From assembly GCA_035291485.1 (NCBI GenBank), contig DATDSA010000013.1, positions 1 through 32,630 on the forward strand: a DNA stretch of 32,630 bases, written 5' to 3'. This stretch comes from 9FT-COMBO-53-11 sp035291485. Its GTDB lineage: Bacteria > Patescibacteriota > WWE3 > 9FT-COMBO-53-11. The notes below the pieces were generated by a model. It was given only the letters and a program-made list of their open reading frames with translations. It did no database searches and was not told the DNA's origin. The translations under genes were made by a program, and so were the position numbers. Positions 6,317-13,855 of this stretch are shown piece by piece. How positions within the stretch are numbered: position 1 is the stretch's first letter; each line of letters opens with the position of its first letter.

Positions 6317-6856
6317 GTGCGCACGGTCGAAAGAACGATCCGCGTTGAGCTCTTGAATCGAACCGAGCTGTCTATGGATGAGCTGGAGCTGATCCGACGC
6401 GCTGCCGCGGTGCGCCAAAACGCCCAAGCCCCCATCTCACACTACCAAGTCGGAGCAGCGGTCTTGAGCGAATCGGGAACGATCTACATCGGCTGCAACG
6501 TGGAGAACGCGAACTTCACTTCCACAACCCATGCCGAGCAGAACGCGATCTCTTCGATGATTGCGAACGAGGGACCGGTCAAGGTCGTCGAAATGGCAAT
6601 CGTCGGAGCGCCAAGAGGCCAGGAGATCAAACAACCCCCGGCATCCGCGTCTTCTTGGCGCGACTATGAAGTTAAGGATTTTTGCTTTGCCTGTGGTCAC
6701 TGCCTGGGGATCACGTGGGAGAACAGCATGGTTGATCCTCGCGTCAAGCTGCTGAGGATGGATATGGAAGGAGTCATCGCCCGGACGACGATCGGCGATG
6801 CCTTCCCGATGCCGTTCGGCCCGGAGAGCTTGGGGATCGATATCAGGAAGGGGTGA
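6317..6856 (+). CDS. cdd: Cytidine deaminase family protein
   Basis: Zinc-dependent deamination of cytidine or deoxycytidine to uridine, a pyrimidine salvage step. The HAE motif is at residues 72-74 (THAEQNAI) and the second zinc motif is CFACGHC with Cys126 and Cys129 (Cys123 is extra). NVENANF and the ISHYQVGAAV segment are family features. At 179 residues it is longer than the usual 130: about 25 residues (GAPRGQEIKQPPASASSWRDYEVK) are inserted before the Cys motif and the C-terminus is extended, so a modified substrate range is possible. The start is GTG at 6317, after GAGGGAGG; the overlapping ATG at 6315 is out of frame. Confidence 0.85.
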   Translation: MRTVERTIRVELLNRTELSMDELELIRRAAAVRQNAQAPISHYQVGAAVLSESGTIYIGCNVENANFTSTTHAEQNAISSMIANEGPVKVVEMAIVGAPRGQEIKQPPASASSWRDYEVKDFCFACGHCLGITWENSMVDPRVKLLRMDMEGVIARTTIGDAFPMPFGPESLGIDIRKG

Positions 6857-6865
6857 GATAACTAA

Positions 6866-6893
6866 ACCGTCTGCTAACCAACAGGCGGTTTTT
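6866..6893 (+). terminator. Rho-independent terminator of cdd
   Basis: ACCGTCTG pairs with CAGGCGGT (one G-T) around an 8-nt loop, followed by TTTTTC. It ends 3 nt before the convergent dnaB stop. Confidence 0.85.
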
Positions 6894-6895
6894 CG

Positions 6896-8203
6896 TTACT
6901 TCCTCTCGTCTCGTTCGTAGAATTTGGTGCGATCACCTCGGAAGAACATGGGGAACTCGCCGGTGGGGCCGTTGCGGTGCTTCGCCACAAAGAGATTAAT
7001 GTTTTCCTTATCCTCGGGATCTTCCCGGTAGAGGAACATCACGATATCGGCATCCTGCTCGATCGAACCGGATTCCCGCAGGTCTGAGAGCTGGGGCCGC
7101 GGCTCCCCCCGCGCCTCCACCGCCCGGGACAGCTGAGAAGTCACCAAGATCGGAATATCCAACTCCCGCGCCAGGTTCTTCAGCGCCTGGGAAATTTCCG
7201 AAACCTCTTGGACCCGATTCTCCAAGTTCCGACTCCGCGCCAACTGCAGATAGTCCACGATCAGAAGCTTAATCTTGTGCTCCATCTGGAGACGGCGGGC
7301 GCGAGTCCGCATCTCCATCACCGAGAGGGCGGGAGTATCGTCGATGAAGATCGGCGCCTCCGCCAAAACCCCCATCGCCTCTCCCAACTTTTTGAAGTCC
7401 CCCTCGTCTAGCTTGCCGGTACTAAGTTTCCAGGAGTCCAGGTCGGATTGGGCCGCCAGCATCCGATGCACTAGCTGTTCCCGAGAAGTTTCCAAAGAGA
7501 TAATTCCCACCGGAATTTTGTGCTCGAGAGCGGCGTTCTGAGCCACGTTCAAGGCAAAGGAAGTTTTTCCCAGTGAAGGTCGGGCGGCCAGAATAATCAT
7601 ATTCGAATTCTGCAGCCCGCCGACGCGCTCGTCCAGGTTTTTGAAGCCGGTGGGTACTCCCCGGACCGCTTCCGGGTTGCGATGCAGTTCATCCAAGCGA
7701 TCGAAGGCTTCCTCCAAGCTCTGCTTGATATGAGAGAAAGCAAAACGGGAACGGGCTTGGGAAACGGAAAAAAGCGAGCTCTCGGCTTTGTCGAGAAGCT
7801 CCTCCACCGATGTCCGTTCATCAAAACCGCTCTCCGCGATCCGTGAAGAAACCGCGATCAGCTCGCGCTTGACGGCGCTGTCGTGAACCAACTTGCCGTA
7901 GTGCTCGACGTGGGAAGCGGTCGGAACGGAATCGGTCAGTTCGGCCAGGTAAGAATCCCCGCCTGCATCCTCAAGCTTCTTTCGCTTCTTGAGGGCGGAA
8001 CTGACCGTTACCAAATCGGCCGGTTCGCCTTTTTCGTAGAGAGAGAGAATCGCTTCAAAAATATCCCCGTGGGCATCGCGGTAGAAGTGTTCGGGACGCA
8101 GGAACTCAACCACTTTGATGATGGCGTCTTTATCGATCAGGAGTGCTCCTAAAAGGGATTTTTCAGCCTCCAAGTCTCGAGGGGGAATCTTTGGTTCAGA
8201 CAT
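6896..8203 (-). CDS. dnaB: Replicative DNA helicase DnaB
   Basis: Hexameric 5'-3' helicase of the replication fork. The N-terminal primase-interaction domain (PRDLEAEKSLLGALL, residues 8-22) is followed by a linker and the RecA-like motor: GVPTGFKNLDERVGGL, Walker A ARPSLGKT (207-214), SLE (237-239), Walker B LLIVDYLQL (313-321), and the C-terminal QLSDLRESGSIEQDADIV. At 435 residues it is full length and has no intein, a common insertion in this gene. The ATG overlaps the stop of the upstream MBL-fold gene within ATGTCTGA and has little Shine-Dalgarno, so translation is probably coupled to that gene. Confidence 0.97.
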   Translation of the reverse strand: MSEPKIPPRDLEAEKSLLGALLIDKDAIIKVVEFLRPEHFYRDAHGDIFEAILSLYEKGEPADLVTVSSALKKRKKLEDAGGDSYLAELTDSVPTASHVEHYGKLVHDSAVKRELIAVSSRIAESGFDERTSVEELLDKAESSLFSVSQARSRFAFSHIKQSLEEAFDRLDELHRNPEAVRGVPTGFKNLDERVGGLQNSNMIILAARPSLGKTSFALNVAQNAALEHKIPVGIISLETSREQLVHRMLAAQSDLDSWKLSTGKLDEGDFKKLGEAMGVLAEAPIFIDDTPALSVMEMRTRARRLQMEHKIKLLIVDYLQLARSRNLENRVQEVSEISQALKNLARELDIPILVTSQLSRAVEARGEPRPQLSDLRESGSIEQDADIVMFLYREDPEDKENINLFVAKHRNGPTGEFPMFFRGDRTKFYERDERK

Positions 8204-8843
8204 GCTTCAACACTACCACTTCGGGTTCCAATGGCAAGGCCTTGGCCGAAACAGTAAGTTCGTCTTTCGGTTCGATCTGTTCTACCCCCATCTCTCCCAA
8301 AAAGACGGAAACCGGCTGAAGTTCTTTAAACGACTCGTCCATTCCTTCGACACGATAGTGCATAGGGATGATAATCCTCGGCTCCAGTTGGGCAACCACT
8401 TTGGCGGCTTCGGAAGGGCCAATGGTAAAGGTCCCTCCGACCGGAACGAACAAGACATCCAGGTCCTCAAACTCTTCCACCGTTTTTTCATCCAACGGGT
8501 GGCCGAGATCTCCCAAATGGCAGAGCGATAGTCCCTCGGCTTCAAACAGATAGACCGTGTTTTTTCCTCTCTTTGCTCCGTTCTCAGCGTCATGGAAGGA
8601 AGGAAGACCCCAAACCTTGATATCTTTGACCTCGTACTCCCCCGGGGCGCCAATGACAAACGGTTCTCCGGTGACGGCCTCGAGATAGCGATGATCAAAA
8701 TGGTCGTGAGAGGACAAGACCAAATCGGCTGGAATCTTAGGAAAAGGAAGGCCAACTTTCTGGGGATCAAAGGGGTCCGTCACAATCGTGACCGAACCGG
8801 TGGAGATCTTAAAGCTGGAGTGACCTAAGTAGGAGATCTTCAT
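8196..8843 (-). CDS. Metallo-beta-lactamase-fold hydrolase (UlaG-like)
   Basis: 215 residues with the MBL metal motif SHDHFDH (His46, His48, Asp50, His51), a further CHLGDLGH (His109, Asp112) and a C-terminal PMHY histidine. The short single-domain form starting MKISYLGHSSFKI is typical of the UlaG-like/MBL-fold proteins annotated as Zn-dependent hydrolases of unknown substrate. The catalytic residues look intact. It overlaps dnaB by 8 nt and is presumably transcribed with it. The ATG has no Shine-Dalgarno; a conserved hairpin leader shared with rpsF and ssb precedes it instead. A link to replication is only by position. Confidence 0.85.
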   Translation of the reverse strand: MKISYLGHSSFKISTGSVTIVTDPFDPQKVGLPFPKIPADLVLSSHDHFDHRYLEAVTGEPFVIGAPGEYEVKDIKVWGLPSFHDAENGAKRGKNTVYLFEAEGLSLCHLGDLGHPLDEKTVEEFEDLDVLFVPVGGTFTIGPSEAAKVVAQLEPRIIIPMHYRVEGMDESFKELQPVSVFLGEMGVEQIEPKDELTVSAKALPLEPEVVVLKHV

Positions 8844-8886
8844 TTTTATTTCTATAAAAATGTTAGCGATCTTCGATCGCGTCCAT
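8841..8886 (-). promoter_or_regulatory. Conserved hairpin leader element, copy 1 (MBL-dnaB)
   Basis: On the minus strand: ATGGAC, stem GCGATC/GATCGC with loop GAA, then TAACATTTTTATAGAAATAAAA and the ATG of the MBL gene (8843). The flanks match copies at 15822 and 16160, while the stem sequence differs but still pairs. A 7-codon frame (MDAIEDR, then TAA) begins at the element's 5' end, close to the predicted transcript start. Confidence 0.65.
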
Positions 8887-8889
8887 CAT

Positions 8890-8909
8890 GAGTTAATATA
8901 AACTAACTC
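8890..8909. promoter_or_regulatory. Inverted repeat over divergent promoters
   Basis: GAGTTA (8890-8895) and TAACTC (8904-8909) flank the AT core that provides TATAAA for the plus-strand glycosyltransferase and TATATT for the minus-strand MBL gene. It could be an operator controlling both directions. Confidence 0.4.
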
Positions 8910-8923
8910 AGTCGCAACTGCAA
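8895..8923 (-). promoter_or_regulatory. Putative promoter of MBL-dnaB
   Basis: On the minus strand TTGCAG, a 17-nt spacer and TATATT (8900-8895). A start 7 nt downstream falls at the first bases of the conserved leader element. Confidence 0.5.
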
Positions 8924-9732
8924 TGGATAATTCCAAGAAAATTAACGTTTCTGCCATCATTCCGGTGTTTGATGAGGAAAGAACCGTCGCGGGGGTGATC
9001 GGGGCGCTCCTGGCGAGCCCGCTGATCGGGGAGGTGATCGTGGTCAACGACGGGTCGACCGATTCCAGTCCCAAAATAATCCGAAGTTTTAAGCCAGGGA
9101 TTAAATTCATCGATATTCACAAAAACCGGGGTAAGGGCTTCGCCCTAGCAAAGGGAGTCCGCAGAGCACAGGGCGAAATCGTTACCTTCTGGGATGCCGA
9201 TAATTTCAACATGGGCCAAAAGCACATCCGTTCTCTACTAGAACCGATCCTTACGAAACAGACCCGAATCGTTTTGGGATATCGGGTCTGGAAAAAAGAC
9301 AAGGTTGCCCCGGCCCAAGATCTCACCGGCCAGCGCGCTTATTACCGTAAGGACTTATTGCCGCATCTCAAGGAAATTTCCCGAAGCCGCTTCGGCGTCG
9401 AGGTCTACCTGAACGACGTCTTCCGGAACCAGAAGACCACTCGGATACCCTGGACAGACCTAAAAACCCTCCAAAAGTACCAGAAGTACAGTACCGGGAA
9501 AGCAGTGCAGGAATACGTTAAGGAAGGGGTAGAGATAGCGCAGACCCTCGCTCGCCGCCGTGCCATCAATTTCAAGGACGATTGGGAGAGGGTCAGGAAA
9601 ATCTCCCGAATCAAAGACCTGGAAGAGCTGAGAAAGTGGGTCGGCAAGATCGAAAACCCCCAGATCCGCAAGATCCTAGAGGACTACGTCCTTCGCTATC
9701 TTCCCAAAAGAAAAGGGCCGGATTCCGGTTAA
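8923..9732 (+). CDS. Family 2 glycosyltransferase
   Basis: A soluble 269-residue GT-A enzyme that would transfer a sugar from a nucleotide donor. VSAIIPVFDEERTVAGVI (residues 9-26) and VVNDGSTDSSPKII form the nucleotide-binding half, and FWDADNFNM carries the DxD metal motif (Asp92, Asp94). The C-terminal third is basic and helical with no membrane segment, unlike dolichol-phosphate mannosyltransferases with membrane tails, so the acceptor is unknown. The ATG lacks a Shine-Dalgarno; a TATAAA at 8897-8902 implies a leader of only about 13-16 nt. It is convergent with the next operon (stop codons overlap in TTAA). Confidence 0.85.
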   Translation: MDNSKKINVSAIIPVFDEERTVAGVIGALLASPLIGEVIVVNDGSTDSSPKIIRSFKPGIKFIDIHKNRGKGFALAKGVRRAQGEIVTFWDADNFNMGQKHIRSLLEPILTKQTRIVLGYRVWKKDKVAPAQDLTGQRAYYRKDLLPHLKEISRSRFGVEVYLNDVFRNQKTTRIPWTDLKTLQKYQKYSTGKAVQEYVKEGVEIAQTLARRRAINFKDDWERVRKISRIKDLEELRKWVGKIENPQIRKILEDYVLRYLPKRKGPDSG

Positions 9733-10007
9733 GGATCCGACCCGTCCTGATCAATCATTTCTTCCAGTTCTCGCCGCTGCGCCCCGATCTCACTGAGACG
9801 CCGCATGATTCTCTTCAGCCGCCGCTCATTATTCCTCAAGCGGTGGGTTATCCAGAAGATTCTGATAGCGCACGGCCAGAGAACAACCAGGAAAAAGGAC
9901 TCGTAGCGGTACAGCTCGACGAAGGTCTCATTCCCGATCGCCAACTTGAAGAGCAGCAATCCGACAAGAAGATAGGCCAGCGGACTCACCACCAACCAGG
10001 TGACCAT
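9729..10007 (-). CDS. Small two-helix membrane protein with coiled-coil tail (paralogue of 10279-10539)
   Basis: 92 residues: hydrophobic segments at about 3-24 (WLVVSPLAYLLVGLLLFKLAIG) and 37-54 (SFFLVVLWPCAIRIFWI), then a charged Arg/Glu-rich helix (RLRNNERRLKRIMRRLSEIGAQRRELEEMI) likely to form a coiled coil in the cytoplasm. It is clearly homologous to the first gene of this trio (shared YxLxGLLL, LWPxAxRxFW). Its ATG directly abuts the TAG of the middle gene, with AGGGGGA upstream. Function unknown. Confidence 0.7.
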   Translation of the reverse strand: MVTWLVVSPLAYLLVGLLLFKLAIGNETFVELYRYESFFLVVLWPCAIRIFWITHRLRNNERRLKRIMRRLSEIGAQRRELEEMIDQDGSDP

Positions 10008-10295
10008 CTAGCCATCCCCCTGCCCCTCGAAGACCTCTCCCCAGACGTCTACGCCGGAGGATTCGTCGATCTCGCCGGGGCTGTAGCGGGCGGAGAGCCG
10101 AAAGGAACCCGGCCAATCACTCCCACTCAAACAGGTCTTATCGACCGGTGAGCTGGCCTCAACATCACGGGCGGAGAGCCGCAGAGAAACACGCTCGCCG
10201 CAAACCGCACAACGGGAAGAAACGAAAAACGACCCACCCTCCAAAGGCGTGATTTTGAGACCACCTAAGTCCCGGGAGTTAATGATCTCTCCCAT
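10008..10295 (-). CDS. Small soluble CxxC protein between two membrane paralogues
   Basis: Start ATG at 10295 (MGEIINSRDLGG), chosen because AAAGGAG lies 6 nt upstream; a longer start at 10319 is possible. The 95 residues contain CAVCGE, and a later lone Cys (KTCLSG), in a beta-rich sequence: ITPLEGGSFFVSSRCAVCGERVSLRLSARDVEASSPVDKTCL, then an acidic tail (DESSGVDVWGEVFEG). It may bind a metal or form a disulphide. It overlaps the upstream gene by 17 nt and abuts the downstream one, so the three are co-translated. I do not recognise the family. Confidence 0.65.
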   Translation of the reverse strand: MGEIINSRDLGGLKITPLEGGSFFVSSRCAVCGERVSLRLSARDVEASSPVDKTCLSGSDWPGSFRLSARYSPGEIDESSGVDVWGEVFEGQGDG

Positions 10296-10539
10296 CTCCA
10301 TCTCCTTTCTGTTCCCCACTCTCGGCCCATTCTTGCAGCCCCCCTATCTGGCGCTGCATCATTCCCCGGAAGAAGTACACTCTCCAAAAGAACCGGAGGG
10401 CGAACGGCCAAAAGGCAACCAGCAGGGACATCTCACCCGGGAACGAGGCCGTTAGAGTGAAATCACCGACCGCCCAGTTGACCAGCAAGAGCCCGATCAG
10501 AACATAAACCAGTAGTCCGATCAGAATTGCCCAAATCAT
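10279..10539 (-). CDS. Small two-helix membrane protein (paralogue of 9729-10007)
   Basis: Start ATG at 10539, 5 nt after AAGGAGG; the GTG just before it is too close. 86 residues with hydrophobic segments at about 2-24 (WAILIGLLVYVLIGLLLVNWAVG) and 38-54 (LLVAFWPFALRFFW), then a short charged tail (GMMQRQIGGLQEWAESGEQKGDGDG). Aligns along its length with the last gene of the trio, pointing to a duplication. First gene of the operon; a TGGTAGAAT extended -10 lies about 30 nt upstream on the same strand. Function unknown. Confidence 0.7.
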   Translation of the reverse strand: MIWAILIGLLVYVLIGLLLVNWAVGDFTLTASFPGEMSLLVAFWPFALRFFWRVYFFRGMMQRQIGGLQEWAESGEQKGDGDGRDH

Positions 10540-10610
10540 CACTCCCTCCTTAAACCAGAATAGTTCTCATTCTACCACTGACCTATAGGATAGTAAAACA
10601 ATCCGAAAAC

Positions 10611-10619
10611 TGGTATCAT
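10611..10619 (+). promoter_or_regulatory. Extended -10 promoter of hisS
   Basis: TGGTATCAT ends 6 nt before the GTG at 10626, so the expected transcript start falls at the start codon. Confidence 0.5.
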
Positions 10620-10625
10620 CTTCCT

Positions 10626-11822
10626 GTGAATATGAAACCGCAGACTCTAAAAGGTTTTCGCGACATAGCTCCGGAGGAAGCCCTCAAACGAGGGCGGGTC
10701 CTCTCTTTGCTCAAAAGCGTTTTTAAGTCTTACGGTTTCGTCCCTCTGGAAACTCCGACGCTGGAGTACGCGGAGCTACTGGAGGGAAAGTACGGAACGG
10801 AGGGCGAAAAACTGCTCTACAGTTTCAAGGACCGCGGGGGACGGGACGCCGCCCTGCGATATGACCTGACCGTACCGCTGGCCCGTTACATCGCCGAGAA
10901 CAAGGGAAAAATCGTCTTCCCTTTCAAGCGCTATCAGATCGGCAGCTGCTTTCGGGCGGAGAAGCCCCAGGCTGGCCGTTATCGGGAATTCACTCAGATC
11001 GATGTCGACACTGTGGGGGTAGATTCGGCCCTGGCGGACGCCGAGATCCTAGCGGTCCTGGCCACCTCTCTCCAGTTACTGGGAGTTCCGAAATTTGAGA
11101 TTAGGATCAACGATCGGACAGTTTTTCAAGATCTTTCTCCGGCGTCAATTCGCATCCTGGACAAGATGGACAAAATCGGCCGCACCGCGGTGGGAGAGGA
11201 GCTGAAAAAAGCCGGGTTCGGCCAAGGAGTACTAAAGAAAATCGAAAAACAACAGCCGACTCCCCGGCTCAAGGAAATCTTTTCTGTCCTGGAATCATTC
11301 GGAATTGACAAAAAATTCTACCGTTTCGATCCGTTTCTCGCCCGCGGCTTGGATTACTACACTGGAATGATCTACGAGATTACGGTTCCGGGAGCGTCCG
11401 GCTCTCTCTCGGGCGGGGGAAGATATGACAATCTTATTGGCATCTTCTCCGGGGAAAAAATTCCGGCGGTGGGTGGGTCATTCGGCCTGGACCGGCTCAC
11501 CGAATTCGTTCCGGCGGAAACCTTGCAGGAGATCCCTTTCAAACCCCGGGTGCTTGTGACCGTTTTTTCTCCGGAGATTCTCTCCGATTCTATTGCTCTC
11601 TTTGACCGGATCCAGGGGGAGGGAATTGAGAGCGAGATCTATCTTGATCCCACGGCGAAGCTGGAAAAACAGCTCAAATACGCCGACCGCAAGGAAATTC
11701 CCTACGCTGTAATTATCGGGCCACAAGAGTTAAAAAACAAGAAAGTCATCCTCAGAGACCTCCGCAACCGCACCCAGCAGAGTGTTGGCATTGAGCTACT
11801 CTCCAAAGCAATATCGGGATAA
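10626..11822 (+). CDS. hisS: Histidyl-tRNA synthetase
   Basis: Class II synthetase that charges tRNA-His. Motif 1 region KGFRDIAPEEA, motif 2 CFRAEKPQAGRYREF (residues 108-122), the His-specific LARGLDYYTG, and motif 3 GGSFGLDRL are all present, followed by an anticodon-binding domain (PRVLVTVFSPEI onward). 398 residues is slightly short for the family (about 420). Start is GTG at 10626 or ATG at 10632 (MKPQTLKGF); there is no Shine-Dalgarno and the promoter spacing suggests leaderless translation. It is followed 3 nt later by the EamA gene. Confidence 0.96.
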   Translation: MNMKPQTLKGFRDIAPEEALKRGRVLSLLKSVFKSYGFVPLETPTLEYAELLEGKYGTEGEKLLYSFKDRGGRDAALRYDLTVPLARYIAENKGKIVFPFKRYQIGSCFRAEKPQAGRYREFTQIDVDTVGVDSALADAEILAVLATSLQLLGVPKFEIRINDRTVFQDLSPASIRILDKMDKIGRTAVGEELKKAGFGQGVLKKIEKQQPTPRLKEIFSVLESFGIDKKFYRFDPFLARGLDYYTGMIYEITVPGASGSLSGGGRYDNLIGIFSGEKIPAVGGSFGLDRLTEFVPAETLQEIPFKPRVLVTVFSPEILSDSIALFDRIQGEGIESEIYLDPTAKLEKQLKYADRKEIPYAVIIGPQELKNKKVILRDLRNRTQQSVGIELLSKAISG

Positions 11823-11825
11823 GCG

Positions 11826-12791
11826 ATGGCTGACATAAATAAAACCCGCATCCCCGCCTACCTTGCTCTTATGGCAACCGTCCTGATCTGGGGCGCCGCC
11901 GGGCCGGTGATCAAGTTCACGCTCGGAGGGATCCCGGTGCTGCCGTTTCTCACCTACCGGTTCGCCCTGTCCTCTCTGCTGGCGCTGGCGCTGATCCCTT
12001 TCGGAGGACTCCGGTTACCGAAGAACAAAAAAGCCCTGGGGCTGGCAATCCTCTACGGGTTCCTGACCTCCACTGTCGCCCTCGGCCTACTCTTCCTGGG
12101 CCTGGAAAAAACCACGGTTTTGGATATGACGCTGATGGCCGTGATCGGGCCGCTTTTGATCGTGGCGGCCGGGGAGCTGTTCTTCCAGGAACGAGTCAGC
12201 CGGCACGAAAAAATTGGGATTGGCATCGCCCTCGCCGGAACCATTCTCACGATCCTGGAACCTCTCTTGAAGAACGGGGCCGCCATCGGCCAGTTGCAGG
12301 GAAACGCCCTGATCGTCCTCTCTCTTCTGGCGGGAACCGCCTCGGCGGTGCTGGTTAAAGATTTGATGAAAGCAGGATTTTCCGCCGTCTCACTGGCCAA
12401 TCTGTCGTTCATCATTGGCTTTTTCACGATTCTGCCGCTCACCGTCCTCGCCGGCGACCTCCCCCAACTTGTTTCGACGATCGAAAATCTCTCTCTCCCC
12501 TACCATGCCGGAGTTATTTTCATGGCTCTTCTCTCCGGTAATTTGGCTTACGCCCTTTGGGCCCACGCCCACCGCACCGTCGAAATCGGTGAGGCGGCGA
12601 TTTTCTCCTATCTCTATCCGATTTTTGCCGCTCCCTTGGCCGTTTTCTGGCTCAAAGAAAAGATCACTCTGCCGTTTGCGATCGGTGCCGGGGTGATCGC
12701 CCTGGGAGTCTTTATTGCGGAAACCAAAAGACGCCAAAGATCCGTGTTAAAATCGAGCGTCAGCGAGATTTCTAGCGACAAGTTACAATGA
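11826..12791 (+). CDS. EamA/DMT-family transporter
   Basis: 321 residues with about ten membrane helices in two homologous halves, the usual EamA (drug/metabolite) layout. The first half begins AYLALMATVLIWGAAGPVIKFTLGG with the family's WG motif; the second half starts near LIVLSLLAGTASAVLVKDLMK. SYLYPIFAAPLAVFWLKEKI near the end is the characteristic helix 9 segment. Substrate unknown; metabolite export or import is typical. Its TGA overlaps the rpmE ATG (ATGA), so it is in one transcript with hisS, rpmE and prfA. Confidence 0.85.
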   Translation: MADINKTRIPAYLALMATVLIWGAAGPVIKFTLGGIPVLPFLTYRFALSSLLALALIPFGGLRLPKNKKALGLAILYGFLTSTVALGLLFLGLEKTTVLDMTLMAVIGPLLIVAAGELFFQERVSRHEKIGIGIALAGTILTILEPLLKNGAAIGQLQGNALIVLSLLAGTASAVLVKDLMKAGFSAVSLANLSFIIGFFTILPLTVLAGDLPQLVSTIENLSLPYHAGVIFMALLSGNLAYALWAHAHRTVEIGEAAIFSYLYPIFAAPLAVFWLKEKITLPFAIGAGVIALGVFIAETKRRQRSVLKSSVSEISSDKLQ

Positions 12792-13093
12792 AAAAAGAAT
12801 TGCACCCCCAATATTACCCAGAGGCCAAGGTTATCTGTACCACCTGCGGAAATACCTTCACCGTCGGCTCGACTCAACCGGAGCTGAAGGTTGAAGTGTG
12901 CTCCAATTGCCACCCCTTTTACACCGGCAAAGAAGTCCTGATGGATACCCAAGGACGGGTAGAGAAATTCGAGAAGAAGCGAGCGGCCGGAGAAGTCGGC
13001 CGCAAAGAAAAAGAAGCCAAGAGAGCGGCGGCCGAACCGGCCGAAGGGCAAAAGCGGCCGTTATCATTGAAAGATCTACTTGAGCAGAGTTAA
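12788..13093 (+). CDS. rpmE: Ribosomal protein bL31 (zinc form, extended C-terminus)
   Basis: Large-subunit protein bL31. The core MKKELHPQYYPEAKVICTTCGNTFTVGS followed by EVCSNCHPFYTGKEVLMD carries the four zinc cysteines (two CxxC), so this is the C+ form. HPFYTGK is the family signature. The last 40 residues are a Lys/Ala/Glu-rich extension (KKRAAGEVGRKEKEAKRAAAEPAEGQKR) not present in short bL31; it is likely a disordered or helical rRNA-contacting tail. It starts inside the stop of the transporter gene and lies in frame with and 9 nt before prfA, a conserved neighbour. Confidence 0.96.
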   Translation: MKKELHPQYYPEAKVICTTCGNTFTVGSTQPELKVEVCSNCHPFYTGKEVLMDTQGRVEKFEKKRAAGEVGRKEKEAKRAAAEPAEGQKRPLSLKDLLEQS

Positions 13094-13102
13094 ACTCATT
13101 CC

Positions 13103-13855
13103 GTGAATCAAATTAACGAAGTTAAATTTGCTAGGTCGCCGAAGGCGGCTGTCCAAACTGCAATTCTAGAAATTCGCGCCGGTACCGGTGGGGATGAGGC
13201 TAGTCTCTTCGCCGCCGATCTGTATCGAATGTACACCCGTTTTTCCCAACGGCAGGGCTGGGTTGTTCGAGAACTAAGCCCCAACTTCGCCGAAATCATT
13301 GGTGAGGGGGCGTACCACACGCTCCGAAACGAATCCGGCGTTCATAGAGTACAAAGAATACCCAAAACTGAGAGGGCCGGGCGAATCCACACCTCGACCG
13401 CCACCATCGCCGTTCTTCCCAAAGTTTCCTCCAAGGAAGTGGAGATAAGTCCCAGCGACATCAAAATCGACACCTTCCGCGCCTCCGGCCACGGCGGCCA
13501 GAATGTCCAAAAAGTTGAAACAGCCGTCCGCGTCACTCACCTTCCCACCGGAGTGTCAGTCGCTTGTCAGGACGAACGTTCCCAAGCCCAAAACCGGGAA
13601 AAGGCTCTAGAGGTTCTGCGCTCAAAGATCTATCAAATGATGCAGGAACAACAAAAATCGAGCGTCGATCAACTCCGCCGAGAACAGGTCGGTAGTGCCG
13701 AGAGGTCCGAAAAAATCCGGACCTGGAACTTTCCGCAGGACCGGATCACCGATCACCGCTTTGGCATCACGGTTGGCAACATTGAAACCGTACTGGACGG
13801 GAATCTCGAGCCCCTATTCAAAAAGATTTCCGGAAAATTACTTCAACAGGTCTAA
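13103..13855 (+). CDS. prfA: Peptide chain release factor 1 lacking domain 1
   Basis: Class I release factor for UAA/UAG. The GGQ catalytic motif is at residues 131-133 (ASGHGGQNVQ), followed by HLPTGVSVACQDERSQ. The codon-reading motif is PKT (87-89, in RVQRIPKTERAGRIHTS), the PxT form of RF1 rather than the SPF of RF2. The frame starts at GTG 13103, and the preceding in-frame TAA at 13091-13093 belongs to rpmE, so the roughly 100-residue N-terminal domain of full-length RF1 (about 360 residues) is absent, not just mis-called. That domain contacts RF3 and the ribosomal stalk base. The prmC methyltransferase gene does not follow. Its last 18 nt overlap ctpA. Confidence 0.9.
   Translation: MNQINEVKFARSPKAAVQTAILEIRAGTGGDEASLFAADLYRMYTRFSQRQGWVVRELSPNFAEIIGEGAYHTLRNESGVHRVQRIPKTERAGRIHTSTATIAVLPKVSSKEVEISPSDIKIDTFRASGHGGQNVQKVETAVRVTHLPTGVSVACQDERSQAQNREKALEVLRSKIYQMMQEQQKSSVDQLRREQVGSAERSEKIRTWNFPQDRITDHRFGITVGNIETVLDGNLEPLFKKISGKLLQQV

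Noticed and set aside
9582..10151. A 189-codon plus-strand frame over the glycosyltransferase end and the small trio
   Set aside because: Opposite or shifted to supported genes; no ribosome site and no recognisable domain.
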